NCBI GenBank assembly: GCA_037974335.1
Contig: CM075724.1
Span: 62,398,470 to 62,462,469 of the forward strand
Origin: Prionace glauca
Taxonomy: Eukaryota > Chordata > Chondrichthyes > Carcharhiniformes > Carcharhinidae
Reading direction: 5' to 3'
Length of the DNA: 64,000 nucleotides
The notes under the pieces are model-generated. The model saw only the letters and a list, made by a program, of their open reading frames with translations. It searched no databases and had not been told where the DNA came from. Below, piece after piece: positions 1-11,779 of this stretch. A program made the position numbers and the translations under genes. Within the stretch, counting starts at the first letter, position 1, and every line of letters begins with the position of its first letter.

Positions 1-179
1 CCAACAGAAAAGTTGCAGACCGCGATAGGAGAATTGCAGCCTATGGTTCCAGATTAGTACAGTTGTGAGAAATCATTAGTTAAATGTTGTGAGAAATCAT
101 GTTGGCACAGAAGCTGAAGATATAGAACCAGTCTGGATGGAGCAAAGAAATTGCAATCTGTCATAATCTATACACTGTC

Positions 180-1256
180 AACTGTGAATAAATTATAGGC
201 CTCCTGACAGTACCAACACTGTAGGACAGAGTATACATCAACAAATAATTGAGGTTTGCAAGAAAGGTACTGCAATGATCATGGGTGACCTTAATCATCT
301 TATTGTTTGGGCAAATTAAATTGACAATTGTAGTTTTATGGTCAAGTTCATAAAGTGCAGTTGTGATTGTTTCTAAGAGCAATACATTTTTAAAGCTGAT
401 GATATGTGATGAGATGGAATTTATTGATGGCCTTGTGGTAAATATTTTCTAGGAAAGAGTTATCCTAACATGTAGAATTTTGAATTTGGCTTTAGATTCT
501 GAAAATTTGGTCTGAAGCTGGTGGCTTAAACTTATATAAAAGCAATTATATAGGTATGAAGATAAGTCATGAGGGAACTATTTTAAAAGTTAAGCTAGTG
601 GGACAGCAAAGGAGACATTTTAGTAGATATTTCAAAATTCTCATCACTTACATACATATTCCTTTGCGGAATGATGAATATCAGATAAGTGTAACCATTC
701 CCTGTACAACAAAGTAAGTTAATGATGGTATTAAATTGAAGCAAAAAGCATGCCATTCAGCAAGAATTAGTGGTGATATTTGTGAAAATTGTAGAGAACA
801 ACAATGGATAAATTAAAAAAGGAGAAATTAAAACATTGTTCTTGTAAATGAACAAGAAATATAAGAATAGGCAGTAAAAGATTATACATGAAAGGGAAAA
901 GAGTAGCTAAAGTAAATTTTGGTCTCTTACAGGGTAACATGACAGAACTAGTAATTGGAAAAAGGAAGTGGCAGCAACTTTGAAGAAGTACCTTGTATCT
1001 GCCTTCATAGTGGATAATATGAAAAACTTCCAAAGACTATATAAAAATCCAGAGGCAGAAAATAAGGAAAAAATCAATGCAATCATTATCACCAGAGAAA
1101 AAAATACAAGGTAAACTAATGAGAATAAATGTTGCCGAGACTCGATTTGGTTGCTTGCATTGCTGGTGTTCTAAATGGAGCAGCTGTCGTCAATAGTTGA
1201 AGCATTATTTAGAACCTTCCAAAATTCGTTAGATTCTACAGAAGCCCAAGTGAATG
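180..1256 (+). mobile_element. Old CR1 LINE, part 1 (endonuclease to RT linker)
   Basis: Badly decayed CR1 ORF2. Around 275-320 it reads AMIMGDLNHLIVWAN, the MGD(F/L)N region of the APE-type endonuclease. Around 870-1010 it reads like the CR1 linker (KRVAKVNFG, TELVIGK). Many stops. It is interrupted by a SINE at 1257 and by a younger CR1 at 1768 and resumes at 4246, all in one orientation. Confidence 0.6.
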
Positions 1257-1563
1257 GGACGGCATGGTAGCACAGTGGTTAGCATTGTTGCCTCAAAGCA
1301 CCAGGGACCCAGGTTCAATTCTGGTCTTGGGTGACTCTGTGGAGTTAACACATTCTCCCTATGTCTGTGGGGTCCCCTCTGGGTGCCCTGGTTTCTTCCC
1401 ACAGTCCAAATATGGTCAGCTTAGTTTGATCAGCCATGCTAAATTGACCCTTATTGAGAGGATAAATAAATGGAGTTATGGGGATAGGGCATGGGTGAGA
1501 CTGTTGTCAGTGCAGACATAATGGCTTTAAAGGCTTCCTTCTGAGCTGTGGGGATTGTATGAT
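1257..1563 (+). mobile_element. tRNA-derived SINE with V-SINE core
   Basis: tRNA-like head with A box near TAGCACAGTGG and B box near GGTTCAATTCTG, then the V-SINE core (TGGAGTTAACACATTCTCCC ... GGTGCCC), then the tail ending GGGGATTGTATGAT. Full length, diverged, inserted in an old CR1. Confidence 0.85.
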
Positions 1564-1767
1564 ATTCAAAAAAGGAGAGAGATGGAGAGCAGAAAAACAT
1601 GAACCAATTGGCTGAGCACTTTGCATTGGAATAATGCTGGAATGCATCAATAAAGAAGTAGTAGTAAAGCATTCATAACTCATGGTACAACCAAGCAGAG
1701 ACAACATTATTGTATAGAAGAAAATAATGTTTGAAAAACTTTGAGGTGTAACAACCAGGTCGGTTAA
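1564..1767 (+). mobile_element. Old CR1 LINE, part 2
   Basis: Continuation of the old CR1 after the SINE; reads DIQKRRERW and MLECINKEV, matching the FKKG...NYRPVSL and MLESVIKE stretch of CR1 reverse transcriptase. Decayed. Confidence 0.5.
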
Positions 1768-4150
1768 ATGGGAACATGGTCGACCCATGTTGGACACGGT
1801 GGGCTCGAGGAGGAGTTCTTGGAATGCTGCCGGGATAGTTTCCTGGAACAGTGTGTGTTGGAGCCGACGAGGGAGCGAGCTATCTTGGATCTGGTGCTAT
1901 GTAATGAGGCAGGTAGAATTAGGGACCTTGTGGTGAAGGATCCTCTTGGGGAGAGTGATCATTGTATGGTGGAGTTTCTGGTGCAGATGGAGGAGGAGAA
2001 AGTGGGTTCCCGGTCACGCGTCCTTTGTTTGAATAGAGGGGAGTATGGTAGGATGAGAGAAGAATTGGCGAGCGTGGACTGGAGGAGCGCGTTGGAGGGA
2101 GGGTCTGCTGAGGAGCAGTGGAGGATCTTTAAGGAGATCTTTCTTGGTGCTCAGCGGAAATTTATTCCGATGGTCAAAAAGGACCGTAGGAAGAGAGGTA
2201 ATAAGCCGTGGATAACGAAGGAGGTGAAGGAAAGTGTTAAATTAAAAGCGGAGGAATTTAGAGTAGCTAAGAGTAGGGGGCGAGAAGAGGATTGGGAGAG
2301 GTTTAAATGTCAACAAAGATTGACAAAGAAGTTGATAAAGAAGGGTAGGAGAAATTATGAAGCTGGGCTAGCGCTTAATATGAAAAAGGATAGCAAGAGT
2401 TTTTATAAATATATAAAAAGGAAGAGGCTGGCTAGGGTGAACGTTGGTCCTTTAGAGGATGAGAAAGGGGACCTAGTGGTAGGGGATGGGGATATGGCTA
2501 AGGTATTGAATAACTTTTTTGTGTCTGTCTTCACGGAGGAGGACGTGAATAATTTGCCGGGTGTTAGCGATGGAAAGGTGGTAGGACTGGAGGGTCTTAA
2601 TGACATTACTGTTACTAGAGAGGCGGTGCTCGATAGACTGGAGGGGCTGATTGTGGACAAGTCCCCAGGACCGGATGGATTGCATCCGAGGGTGCTGAAA
2701 GAAATGGCGGAGGTGATAGTGGATGCCTTGGTGGTTATTTTCCAGACGTCGCTGGATTTCGGGGAAGTGCCGGAAGATTGGAAAACAGCTAATGTTACGC
2801 CGTTGTTTAAGAAGGGTGCCAGGCAAAAGGCGGGGAATTATAGGCCGGTTAGTTTAATGTCTGTGGTAGGTAAAATGTTAGAATCTGTCATTAAGGAGGA
2901 AATTGCGAGGCATCTTGAAGGGGATTGCTTGATAGAGCAGACGCAGCACGGTTTCATTAAAGGGAAGTCGTGTCTGACAAATTTACTGGAGTTCTGTGAG
3001 GATGTGTCTTGGGCGGTGGATAGAGGAGAGCCGGTGGATGTGGTCTTTCTGGATTTTTAGAAGGTGTTTGACAAAGTACCTCACAAGAGGTTATTGCAGA
3101 AGGTTGAGGGAGATGGAGTTGGGGGTAGGGTGTTAGCGTGGATAGAGGATTGGTTGTCAAATAGGAGGCAGAGAGTGGGGGTCAACGGGTGCGATTCGGA
3201 TTGGCAGATGGTGACTAGTGGAGTGCCCCAGGGGTCGGTGCTGGGGCCTCAGCTTTTTACCATTTATATAGATGATCTGGAGGAGGGAACCCAGTGTAGG
3301 GTGTCAAAATTTGCTGATGACATCAAGATTGGGGGAATGGCAAATTGTGCGGAGGGTGTGGAGAGTCTGCAGAAGGATCTAGATAGGCTGGGTGAATGGG
3401 CCAGGAAATGGCAAATGGAATTTAATGTTGGCAAGTGTGAGGTGGTCCACTTTGGTAGGAATAATGGTAGGAAGGACTATTACTTACGTGGCGAAAAACT
3501 GCAGCAGGCAACGGTGCAGAGGGACCTCAGGGTCCTTGTGCATAAGTCGCAAAAACCCAGCTTGTAGGTGCAGCAGGTGGTCAGGAAGGCGAATGGGATG
3601 CTGGCCTTCATAGCGAGGGGGATTGAATATAAAAGTAGGGAGGTCTTGCTGCCGCTGTATAGGGCATTGGTGAGGCCGCAGCTGGAGTACTATGTGCAGT
3701 TTTGGGCGCCGCACCTGCGCAAATATATTTTGGCCTTGGAGGGAGTGCAGAGGAGGTTTACTAGGCTGATACCGGAGTTGAGGGGGTTGAGCTATGAGGA
3801 GAGGCTGAATAAACTAGGCTTGTACTTGTTAGAGTTTAGAAGAATGAGGGGAGATCTCATTGAGACGTATAAGATGATGAATGGGATGGATAGGATAGAG
3901 GTGGAGAGACTCTTCCTGCTCAAAAAGGACAGTAGGACTAAGGGGCACAGCCTCAAGATAAAGGGGGGATGGTTTAGAACAGAGTTGAGGAGGTTCTTCT
4001 TCACTCAAAGGGTGGTGAATCTCTGGAATTCTCTGCTCATTGAAGTGGTGGAGGCTGCCTCGCTAAATATTTTTAAGACACGGGTTGATGGGTTTTTGAT
4101 AAGAGAGGGGATTAAGGGTTATGGGGAAAGGGCGGGAAAGTGGAACTGAG
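1768..4150 (+). pseudogene. CR1 ORF2 (endonuclease C-term + reverse transcriptase)
   Basis: ORF2 protein for target-primed reverse transcription. One reading frame holds for almost 2.4 kb: endonuclease end with the SDHCMVEF motif (1948-1977), a basic linker, RT blocks SPGPDGLHPRVLKEMA, NYRPVSL, QHGFIKGKSCLTNLLEF, VTSGVPQGSVLGPQLF, the catalytic FADD (3310-3321), and the CR1 C-terminal RRFTRLIPELRGL region. Only two defects are visible, both TAG stops where relatives have CAG (LDF-stop-KVFDK at 3058-3060 and SL-stop-VQQ at 3565-3567). The N-terminal endonuclease and ORF1 are absent by 5' truncation. Not a host gene. Confidence 0.92.
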
Positions 4151-4245
4151 CAGCGACAGATCAGCCATGATGTTATTGAATGGCGGGGCAGGCTCGAAGG
4201 GCTAGATGGCCTACTCCTGCTCCTATTTTTTATGTTCTTATGAAC
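1768..4245 (+). mobile_element. Young CR1 LINE, 5'-truncated (copy A)
   Basis: Best preserved retrotransposon in the window. It begins inside the endonuclease domain and runs to the CR1 3' end (TTTTTTATGTTCTTATGAAC), which carries the TTCTTATG octamer typical of CR1 3' termini. Near-identical relatives on the minus strand are at 22712-24337, 58883-59655, 60396-62247 and 27506-27672. It is inserted in the same orientation into an older CR1. Confidence 0.95.
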
Positions 4246-4990
4246 TAATTGATGGAGTGTATTTGGAATTCCAAAAAGGATTTGGGGAGTTGACACATTA
4301 AAAATTACTGTACAAGCTGAGAGCTCAAAGTCTTGATGTTAATTAATTTACACGGATGGAGGATTGACTAACAGGAAACAGAAATTATGAACAAATCAGA
4401 AATATTCAGGCTGGAAGTGAACTAACTGAATGCCAAAAGGATTGTTGCTGGGTCCTCAAATATTTGCTCTCTGTGTTAACTAAATGGATGAAAGAACAGG
4501 ATATATTGCCGCTAATTTTGCTGATATCATAAAGATATATAAGAAAGCAATTGTGAAGAGGACATAAAAAGAGTCTGCAAAATTGTATGATAGTTTAGAT
4601 GAGTAGGCTAAAAAGTGGCTGATATAACATGTGAGGAAATATGAGGCTATCCACTTCGGTAGAAAGAATAGAAAAACAGGATATTATTTACATGGACAGA
4701 AATTACAGAGCACAGAGGGATCTGGGTCATATTATATGTGAATTACAAAGGATTTATAAGCAGTTAGACCAAGTGCCTAGGAATGCTTGGAAAGTTGCCC
4801 TTTATTGCAAAGATTGGAATAATAAGCAAGGATGACAATGACATTGGCGAGATAACACTAGAAGACACCACATAGTTTTGGCCTTCTTATTTGAGGAGGA
4901 TATTCTTGCACTGGGCAGGTTGGAGAAGGTACACCAGGTTGATTCCAGGTGTGAAAGTTTCAACTTAGAAAGATTGAGCCAGTTAAAGTG
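4246..4990 (+). mobile_element. Old CR1 LINE, part 3 (RT to C-term)
   Basis: Resumes the old CR1 after copy A: YLEFQKGFGELTH-like text, then ANFADIIKIYK (the ADD block), then EAIHFGRKNRKTGYYLHGQ and the GTRRYTRLIPG-like end near 4925-4955. Many stops and gaps. Confidence 0.6.
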
Positions 4991-4999
4991 ATTAATTAA

Positions 5000-5240
5000 A
5001 AACATGAAGTCATGTTTCTTTAGGCATTGAATTCATGATTGTTAAAGTTATATTTAAATTTTTTTTGCATCTAATTTCTATTTCCCTTTCGAATTTGCCA
5101 ATTCTAATTCTCCATCTTTTTCAGCCCTTCATTTATTTCTCAATTTCTAAATGTCATTGGTTCACATACACTTTGCTGTGTTATGAACCAAAGCCTCAGA
5201 AACCCTATTGTCTTTGTTCTGTTTTCAATTCATATCTATA
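5000..5240. other. No recognisable feature
   Basis: AT-rich unique-looking sequence; no coding or repeat signal that I can support. Confidence 0.4.
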
Positions 5241-6610
5241 ACGATATCCAAGGCAAAACTATTCAGCTATTACCAATTACTATGTCAATAAAAATGTGCT
5301 TGCACTATGAACAATTATGAGGCCCAACTTACTGTTGTGAGTTTAATGAGCAATTAATCTGTAAATGCAACAGCTTTATCAAGGAAAAGGACTGAAATTA
5401 GTGACTAATTGGTGCAAAACCTCCATCACAGGATCCCTATCCCAAGTACATTTTGTTTAATGATTTTATTGCTGAGCCAATTTATTTCTGGTCAAGTACT
5501 TCAATACCAATTCTAAAAGGATGGTGTTACTGACTCTGTGGGGTATTCCTGTTCAGGTCACGTTTGCTGCTTTGCATACAATGATTAACCTCAAGTCCAA
5601 AATACATGGCAGTTTTAAACAACGTCATCCTTTAACACATTTGTGTTCAAATGCATGGTTCACACTTTAATGAAAAATCATATTTATTTAATGTTCTGAG
5701 CAATGTTCTCATTTTTCAATGTATCTAGGGCTTCCTATTTCTTCTTAAATCCTTAGTTTCAATTTTGTTAATAACTGAACATTTTTGACATCTCTGACAC
5801 AACATTACATTGGCCATGTAGGTCCAGGTTACCTGAAAATCTTCAAACTGACATCAATCAGTCACAGCCCAAAATCAATTTGTAAACAAAATCCATTGGC
5901 ATTTTATAGCATCTGCCTTGACTTGATTGGTGCCTAGTTAAACTCCACACCATCATATAAAGACAAAAAGTGTATTTTCTTTAAAGAAGAAACTTCTCCT
6001 TGTTCGTGTATAATTGTTTGCTTTTTCTGCTTTATCAGGTGGAAAAAAGCATAATTATTTTTGAAGGTTTTAATTGAAATTTGTGCATTTCATTGTATTT
6101 TGCCCTGTTTATTTAGAGTTCCAAGTTGTTATTGGTTGTAGCTGTAAAAACCTAGATTTATGGATAATTAACTGCTGGATTTTGCTACTTTGATTTGTGT
6201 GGTGGAAACATGAAATATATCTTTTTCTGGTCGTTGGAACACTAATTTTCTAGGCCAGCTCTAGTCTCCTATACTTTTGACATGGTTTACGATCAACTCT
6301 CAACATTGACACTTGGCTATTGGTTCACATGCTCTTTCCTGCTTACACTAAACACAAATGCTTTCTATGCTTCATATCATGTCATTGAGGCATGCAAATT
6401 ACCTGGCTTTTGCTTACATACTGCTGGTTTATGGGCCTGTCTAATTTGCTGCCATGTCTGCTGAGTTCAATTTAAATTGTATGGGAGCAATTTTAAGCTG
6501 CAGAGAATTGAAATGTTCAGAATTACTGAGTACTACAGTAAATGTCAAATTGTAGGCAGTCATAAGGCTTTCGGCAGATCTTCAATTCCAGTTGATATGT
6601 ATTCATAAAA
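5240..6610. repeat. Non-coding block of a tandem segmental duplication (far copy)
   Basis: Matches about 20330-21220 by eye. Shared landmarks: TTTCAATGTATCT ... ATAACTGAACATTT ... ACATTGGCCAT (5717-5818) against 20438-20521; GTGGCATTTTATAGCA-like text (5897) against 20598; and CTACAGTAAATGTCA ... GGCAGTCATAAGGCT (6532-6570) against 21169-21206. No open frame is shared. It lies downstream of the duplicated receptor tail exons, so it is probably 3' flank. Confidence 0.7.
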
Positions 6611-6689
6611 CCATGGGTGGAAATTGTTAAAGATAAAAAGTAAAAGAAAACTCATGTACTGTGAGGGCCGCTGGCAAGATGACATGTCT

Positions 6690-6860
6690 GGTTGCCATTG
6701 AGAACTGCTGCAATCCATGTGGTGCAGTTGCACCCACAACAGTGTTAGGAAGAGAGGGCCAAGATTTTAATCCAGCTGAAGTGAGGGACTGGTGATTTAG
6801 TTCCAGATCAGGATGCCGTATGTCTTGGAGGAAGACCTGCAGCTGGCAATGTTAACATGG
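6690..6860 (-). mobile_element. LINE fragment, AATAAATG-tailed family (here LINE-J)
   Basis: Reverse-strand 3' coding fragment: CTGCAATCCATGTGGTGCAG ... CACCCACAACAGTGTTAGGA, the usual end of this shark LINE family (compare 46660-46870 and 29572-30020). Decayed. Confidence 0.5.
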
Positions 6861-6959
6861 GAGCGACCTTACCAAAAAAAGCTTTAGTGCCAATTGATCA
6901 AGAAAATGGGAGACTTTTAGATCTGTTTTTTGGGCGAGTTTAAAAATGCAACCTTACAT

Positions 6960-7560
6960 CACTTTGTGCAGAGAAAATGCACAATCTGTTTCTTGCCAGT
7001 AGGAGAGGGGTTGGATTCGAGGCTCACATGAAAGCCGTCTGCTTCCACCAGAGGGTGCAATTGTGCATGGACAGACCTCTTGGTTCTGTGGAAGAGAGGT
7101 CTGTCAAGCAACTCCCCCTTCAGATATTGCTGGCCTCCCTGGCCAATCGGCAACCCCATTGCGCAAATGATGCTGACCAAAACACCACCGCCTACCCTTC
7201 CTGCCCAACTGATTACCTCCTGAGACCTTGGCCCTGGTCTGGCTGATCGCCGTTGCAGAGTGAGCAGCTTCCTCCCCAGACAATCCCTATTGCAGAATGC
7301 GCAAATTCCACCCCCCCAACTCCCCTTCTGCCTTGGCCCCATCATGGCCCTCTTCCTTCTCTATGCCCCACCCCCTCAGGCCCTGCCTCTTTGGCATTGA
7401 CCCCGTCTGCACTGGACCTCCCAGGGGGCCCCACCAGTGAGACCATCATGTCAAGTCCCTGTTGATGCCATTTAAAATAGACATAAATATTGAAATTAGC
7501 CTCATGCCCCTTTAAGGTGCAAGGCTGATCATGCTGGACACCTGGGCCTGGTAAAATCAC
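6960..7560. repeat. GC-rich interspersed sequence
   Basis: C/T-rich stretch in an AT-rich setting, with CCCCACCCCCTCAGGCCCTG and similar runs. It resembles, in reverse, the GC-rich blocks at 8840-10170 and 62265-63200. The open frames here look like by-products of composition. Confidence 0.4.
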
Positions 7561-7699
7561 GAATGTTGAGAAATTGGGAGACCCAATCTTTCATTCCTAA
7601 CATAATCTTACCAGTTCATCCTACCCTGTGATCAGCATGACAAGAAGGTAAGATTGTTCCCCATGTGTTTTCTATCCTTATCTGTCTAGTGATTGAAAT

Positions 7700-8210
7700 T
7701 TATTGAAGGAGTCTTACTGCATCTGGTATATGGCACACACTGATGACACTGTATTATTGGTAGTGGAGAGAATGAAATCTAAGATAGCGGTGGATAGAGA
7801 ATTGAAGAAGTGTGATGTTTTGTCTTGGATTGTGTGGACCCCTTTGTTGGAGTAACATTCATCCAGGTTAGTCTATCTCACTCCTGAGTTGTGATGAGAT
7901 GATGGTAGGAAGGCTTTGGGGAGCTTGAAAGAGAGTTGCTTATTGCAAAATTCCCAGTTTCTATCCTGATCTTGTAACCACCTTGTTATATGGCTCGTCC
8001 AATTAAGTTTCCGGTCAATGATAACCCCTAGGTAATGTCTCTAAATGGTAAGGGGAAGTGATGTGTTATCCCTCGTTTGATGCATTCATTTTCTGGCACT
8101 TCTGTGATATGAATGTTACTTGCCACATATCAACACAAACCTGAATATTTTCCAGGTCTTGCTGCATATGGACACAGACAATGACAACCTCTCCAGGTAT
8201 GGGGGGAGAC
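7700..8210 (-). mobile_element. LINE-J fragment
   Basis: Reverse-strand fragment with GTTATATGGCTCGTCCAATT, CAATGATAACCCCTAGGTAA, GAATGTTACTTGCCACATAT and CCAGGTCTTGCTGCATATG, a run shared with many copies of this LINE. Confidence 0.6.
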
Positions 8211-8840
8211 ACTAATGAGCCCAGAAGATACCGTTCTGGATTTGGTAATCATCTTGAAATTGGAACTTCAACATGGTAATGAGTCTTGCATCAACTTCCA
8301 GAATATGGCTGGTTACATTCAAAAATATTGCCTTGGAGACTTATGATCAGCCAAGCACCAGTCAGAAGTCCCACGAGAGACTTCTCACTGATGTCTCCCT
8401 GCCTGGGCTACTCAAGCAGTGCAACAGTCTGGGAGAATTTCCCCTGTAAAGAGTTAGACAATAGGACTGCTAGAATCATCATGTACACAGCAATTCAAGG
8501 AGAATGTGCACTGTAATCTTCTTGATGACAAATATAGTTTTGCCCAATCAATCCACATACTAAAAAGAATGTCTTTCTCTACTCTGTACACTCAGAGATT
8601 TAGAACTCTGACCCTTTTTGATGTTGTACATCTTGTGGTGCTGCACTTCATTTTGCCAGTACAATGTGATAAGACATAAATGAGAATTCTCCCAGCCAAC
8701 TGTGTCTGGCCCATCACGAACCTCCCAGGCCCTTTTTAGGTATAATCTCCTCCATGATGGAAATAGATATGGGGCTGATGAGCATATTGATTTCAGTTTC
8801 AGTATGATTAGTGGGCCCAGGATGGTTGACATAGGGCGTA
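8210..8840. other. No recognisable feature
   Basis: No coding, RNA or repeat signal I can support. Confidence 0.35.
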
Positions 8841-10170
8841 CTAGAGTCATCCCCAGTGTTGGGAGAGTTTCCCACCAGTGGGGTTTATAATGCTCCCCAC
8901 CAATGGGAAAGAGGCGTGCTCACCCTCCTGATGCAGATGAAGGACCCCCCCGGGAGGTCAGGGCAGGGGGTGCCCCTTGGGCATTGCCAGCTTGGCACTC
9001 TGGCAGTGCCCATTGGGCACGATGCAATGCCAAGAAGGTGGGGCCAGAGGAGGAGGGACACACTGGAAAGGTGGAACTTACTGGTGGGGTGAGGGGTGAT
9101 GGTGCCACACTGCAATGGGATTATGGGGGAGAGATGAGGCAGCGATCAAGTATTGGGGATGGTCTAGGGGGCCGGACTGGTAGGCTAGCAATTGGTGTGA
9201 GGGGATCGGGAAGACCTGTGATTGGGAGCGGCCGGTGCCCATGCACTAATCTCCCCTCTGACATGTTGGTGCATACACAATAGTCCACCGAGCACTTTGC
9301 TGCCATTCTCTCAGGTGGGAATCGGCCCCGGCCCCTAGTTACAAGCATAAATTTCCCTGCGGCATTCTGTGGAGAACAGGGGCTGAGATTTTATTGGTTT
9401 GTTCTGCACATTGATGCCTGGGACATTGGCAATGCCCATTGGGCACCAAGGAGAGGGAGCCCACGGTGACCGGGACATGAAGAGGTGAGACCTTTGTGGT
9501 AGGCCCTGAGTGGACTGGCCCCATGGTGTGCGGAGACTGCGGGGCGGTTCATTTGGTGCCAACACCTGAAGGAGGTAGGGCCTGAAGGAGATGGTGCCTG
9601 GAGGGGTGGGGTCAATCTGGGGGCATATCAGGGAGAGAGTGGGGCCCTGCTGTGTACTCTAAAGCTATGATGGTGAAGCCCACTGCTGCTCTGAAGCTGT
9701 GATCAGTGGGGGCGGGAAGGAGGGCCGCTGCACAGTCTGCATGTGATTGGTGATGGGGACAGGGGGCCGCACTGGCAGTGTTTTGTGATTGATGCAGGGG
9801 GAGGAATGGGAGGGCCGCTGCCATTCTACATGCAACCAGCAGGAGTGGGATTGGTCTCGACAGTGAGGCGGGGTCTGTATTTTCAGGCAGTGTGGGACTT
9901 GTGGTTGACCTTGGGCCTCTGTGATTGTGTTGGTGGGTGTGACAGGTAGTGCTGTGTTGATGCCTGGCAGTTCTGTGGCTGTTAGGCCTCTGCTGTTGGA
10001 ATTGCGTATATGTAGACACAGAGATCTGTGCATGTGCAATAGCTCCGGCAGCTTCCTGATTAGGCTGGTTGGCAAATTTATTCCTGCCCATAGCCTGTAG
10101 TCGCTAGAAACAGTCTGGCCCATTTTATCATACGCACTGTGCATAACATTGGGAGTAAAAACTCGCCCCA
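8840..10170. repeat. GC-rich interspersed repeat block
   Basis: Rich in GGCACTGCC/GGGCATTGCCA words and in GATTGGGG-type words, ending near CATACGCACTGTGCATAAC. Similar to 62265-63200, which carries the same TGGGCA...CTGGCAGTGCC words and a CACATGCGCAGAG end. Overlapping open frames on both strands come from the GC bias. Class unknown. Confidence 0.5.
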
Positions 10171-10924
10171 AAAAGGGATTTGCAACTTTTCTATTTTCAC
10201 ACCAGCTGGATGGGGTTAGGTTGGAATTTTACCGTCCCACCTGCCAGGGGAATCAGAAACTGATTACATGCAGGGGCGAACCATTGGTGACTGGCAACTT
10301 CAGCAACTGAAAAAGAATGTATAAATGGCTGCTTACACCTTCTCTTCCCGTTGCCACTTGCTGCTCCATAACTAGCCTGCTAAATTTGTAGCGGGGACTT
10401 GATGGTTGTAGCCTACTGGAATTTGAAAATCAATATTTTCCACCATTTATTGTGCATTTCTCACAAATGCATGATAGTTTTGTGCTTGAACTCTATCGAA
10501 AGACCCTCAGTCTATTGGTATTAGTAATCTTACCTTTCTGCAGCCTAAACCTTACTGGACTCAGCCAACTGGCACATATTACAGCACAACAGTGAAGACT
10601 GCACAACCCTGAATCACAGGCAGATAGACATCAGTCACAATACCTGTGCTATCTCATTTTTCCTGTTGGATTGCCAGGATTTGTCTCTGTCTGAGCTATG
10701 TTCTCTTGGAGTGGCAAGAAATCAATTTCTTCTACATTGCAATGGGATTGCCTCTACTGTTCTCTCCAGCTCATTCCATCTTATCTAGTACAGATTTGAT
10801 ACAAGCATGTGGGCCGCATATTTCATTTTCCAAGTTAATTTTGAATACCATAATAAATTAAATGTAATTGAACATAATTTATTGGATCAGCCTCTGGTCT
10901 ATATTTCTGTGGCACCCGGGGCAA

Positions 10925-11065
10925 ATGGGGACAAAGTTATGGGGAAAAACAGGATTAGGCTATTGAGTTGGATGATCAGCCATGATCGTAGTGAATGGCG
11001 GAGCAGACTCGAAGGGTCAAATGGCTTTCTCTTGCTCCTATCTTCTATGTCTCTGTGTGTCCTAG
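10925..11065 (+). mobile_element. CR1 LINE 3' end
   Basis: Short 5'-truncated piece: TTATGGGGAAAAACAGGATT ... GATGATCAGCCATGATCGTA ... GAATGGCGGAGCAGACTCGA, then TTGCTCCTATCTTCTATG. Typical CR1 3' terminus. Confidence 0.8.
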
Positions 11066-11255
11066 TGATCTTTCCTCCCTAACAGTAGAACCTGTGTCCC
11101 TGTGCAGATTAGCTTGTCTGTCTCTCTGATGGAAATGGGCTACTTTAAAGAATAATTTTGGAAGCAGCTTCAGTGCATTTTATGGAGTTTCGGGCGCAGA
11201 GGCTTTCTTCATCCCTCTCTATCCTGTGACCGAAGAGATCGTGATTCAGATAATA

Positions 11256-11261
11256 TTTATT
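11256..11261 (-). terminator. Candidate polyadenylation signal, far copy
   Basis: AATAAA on the minus strand, about 520 bases past the gamma-2 stop. Candidate only. The equivalent position to the near-copy signal at 24490 has become TTTTTAAAAAG here. Confidence 0.25.
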
Positions 11262-11341
11262 GCGAATGATTACTGTCACCTCAAGCAGTCACTCGGTGAC
11301 AAGGGACTTTGAAAGGCAGCTGTTAATTTTGTTACACGATG

Positions 11342-11402
11342 GAAATACTCATTTTTAAAAAGTTGAACCGAAATTAATACTCATTTTTAAAAAGTTGACA
11401 CT
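11342..11402. repeat. Short tandem duplication
   Basis: The unit AATACTCATTTTTAAAAAGT appears twice, about 36 bases apart, just past the far-copy terminal exon. Confidence 0.8.
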
Positions 11403-11779
11403 TTCTTGAAGTTCAAGCGACCCCTCGTGAAATTATATGATATAAACCATGCACGCTGCATTTTAAGAACAATCACAAATTGACATTGCAAAATGTCGAT
11501 GCCAATTAGTTGCTCACCCTGCACATTTGAAATCCGGAAGATTTTCAACTTGTCGACAATCTCAGACTGGTTTTGGAAATCTTGCCCTGGTCACGGAAAG
11601 CACCCGATATTGGATTGGTTCCATAATAGTTCAGCGAGCAATTCTGCCAGTTGTGATGTTCTGGATAGTTAGTTAGCCTGGCTACAATCAATGTGAACAG
11701 TAATGGATGCATTTTAAGGTTTATAATCGAACAGTCTGATCCTGCACTCATAAATATCTCACACCTGAAATTTAGATTC

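Noticed and set aside
6959-10171. Several overlapping open frames in the GC-rich stretches as genes.
   Set aside because: Frames occur on both strands at once and follow GC bias and repeat words; no domain or start context.
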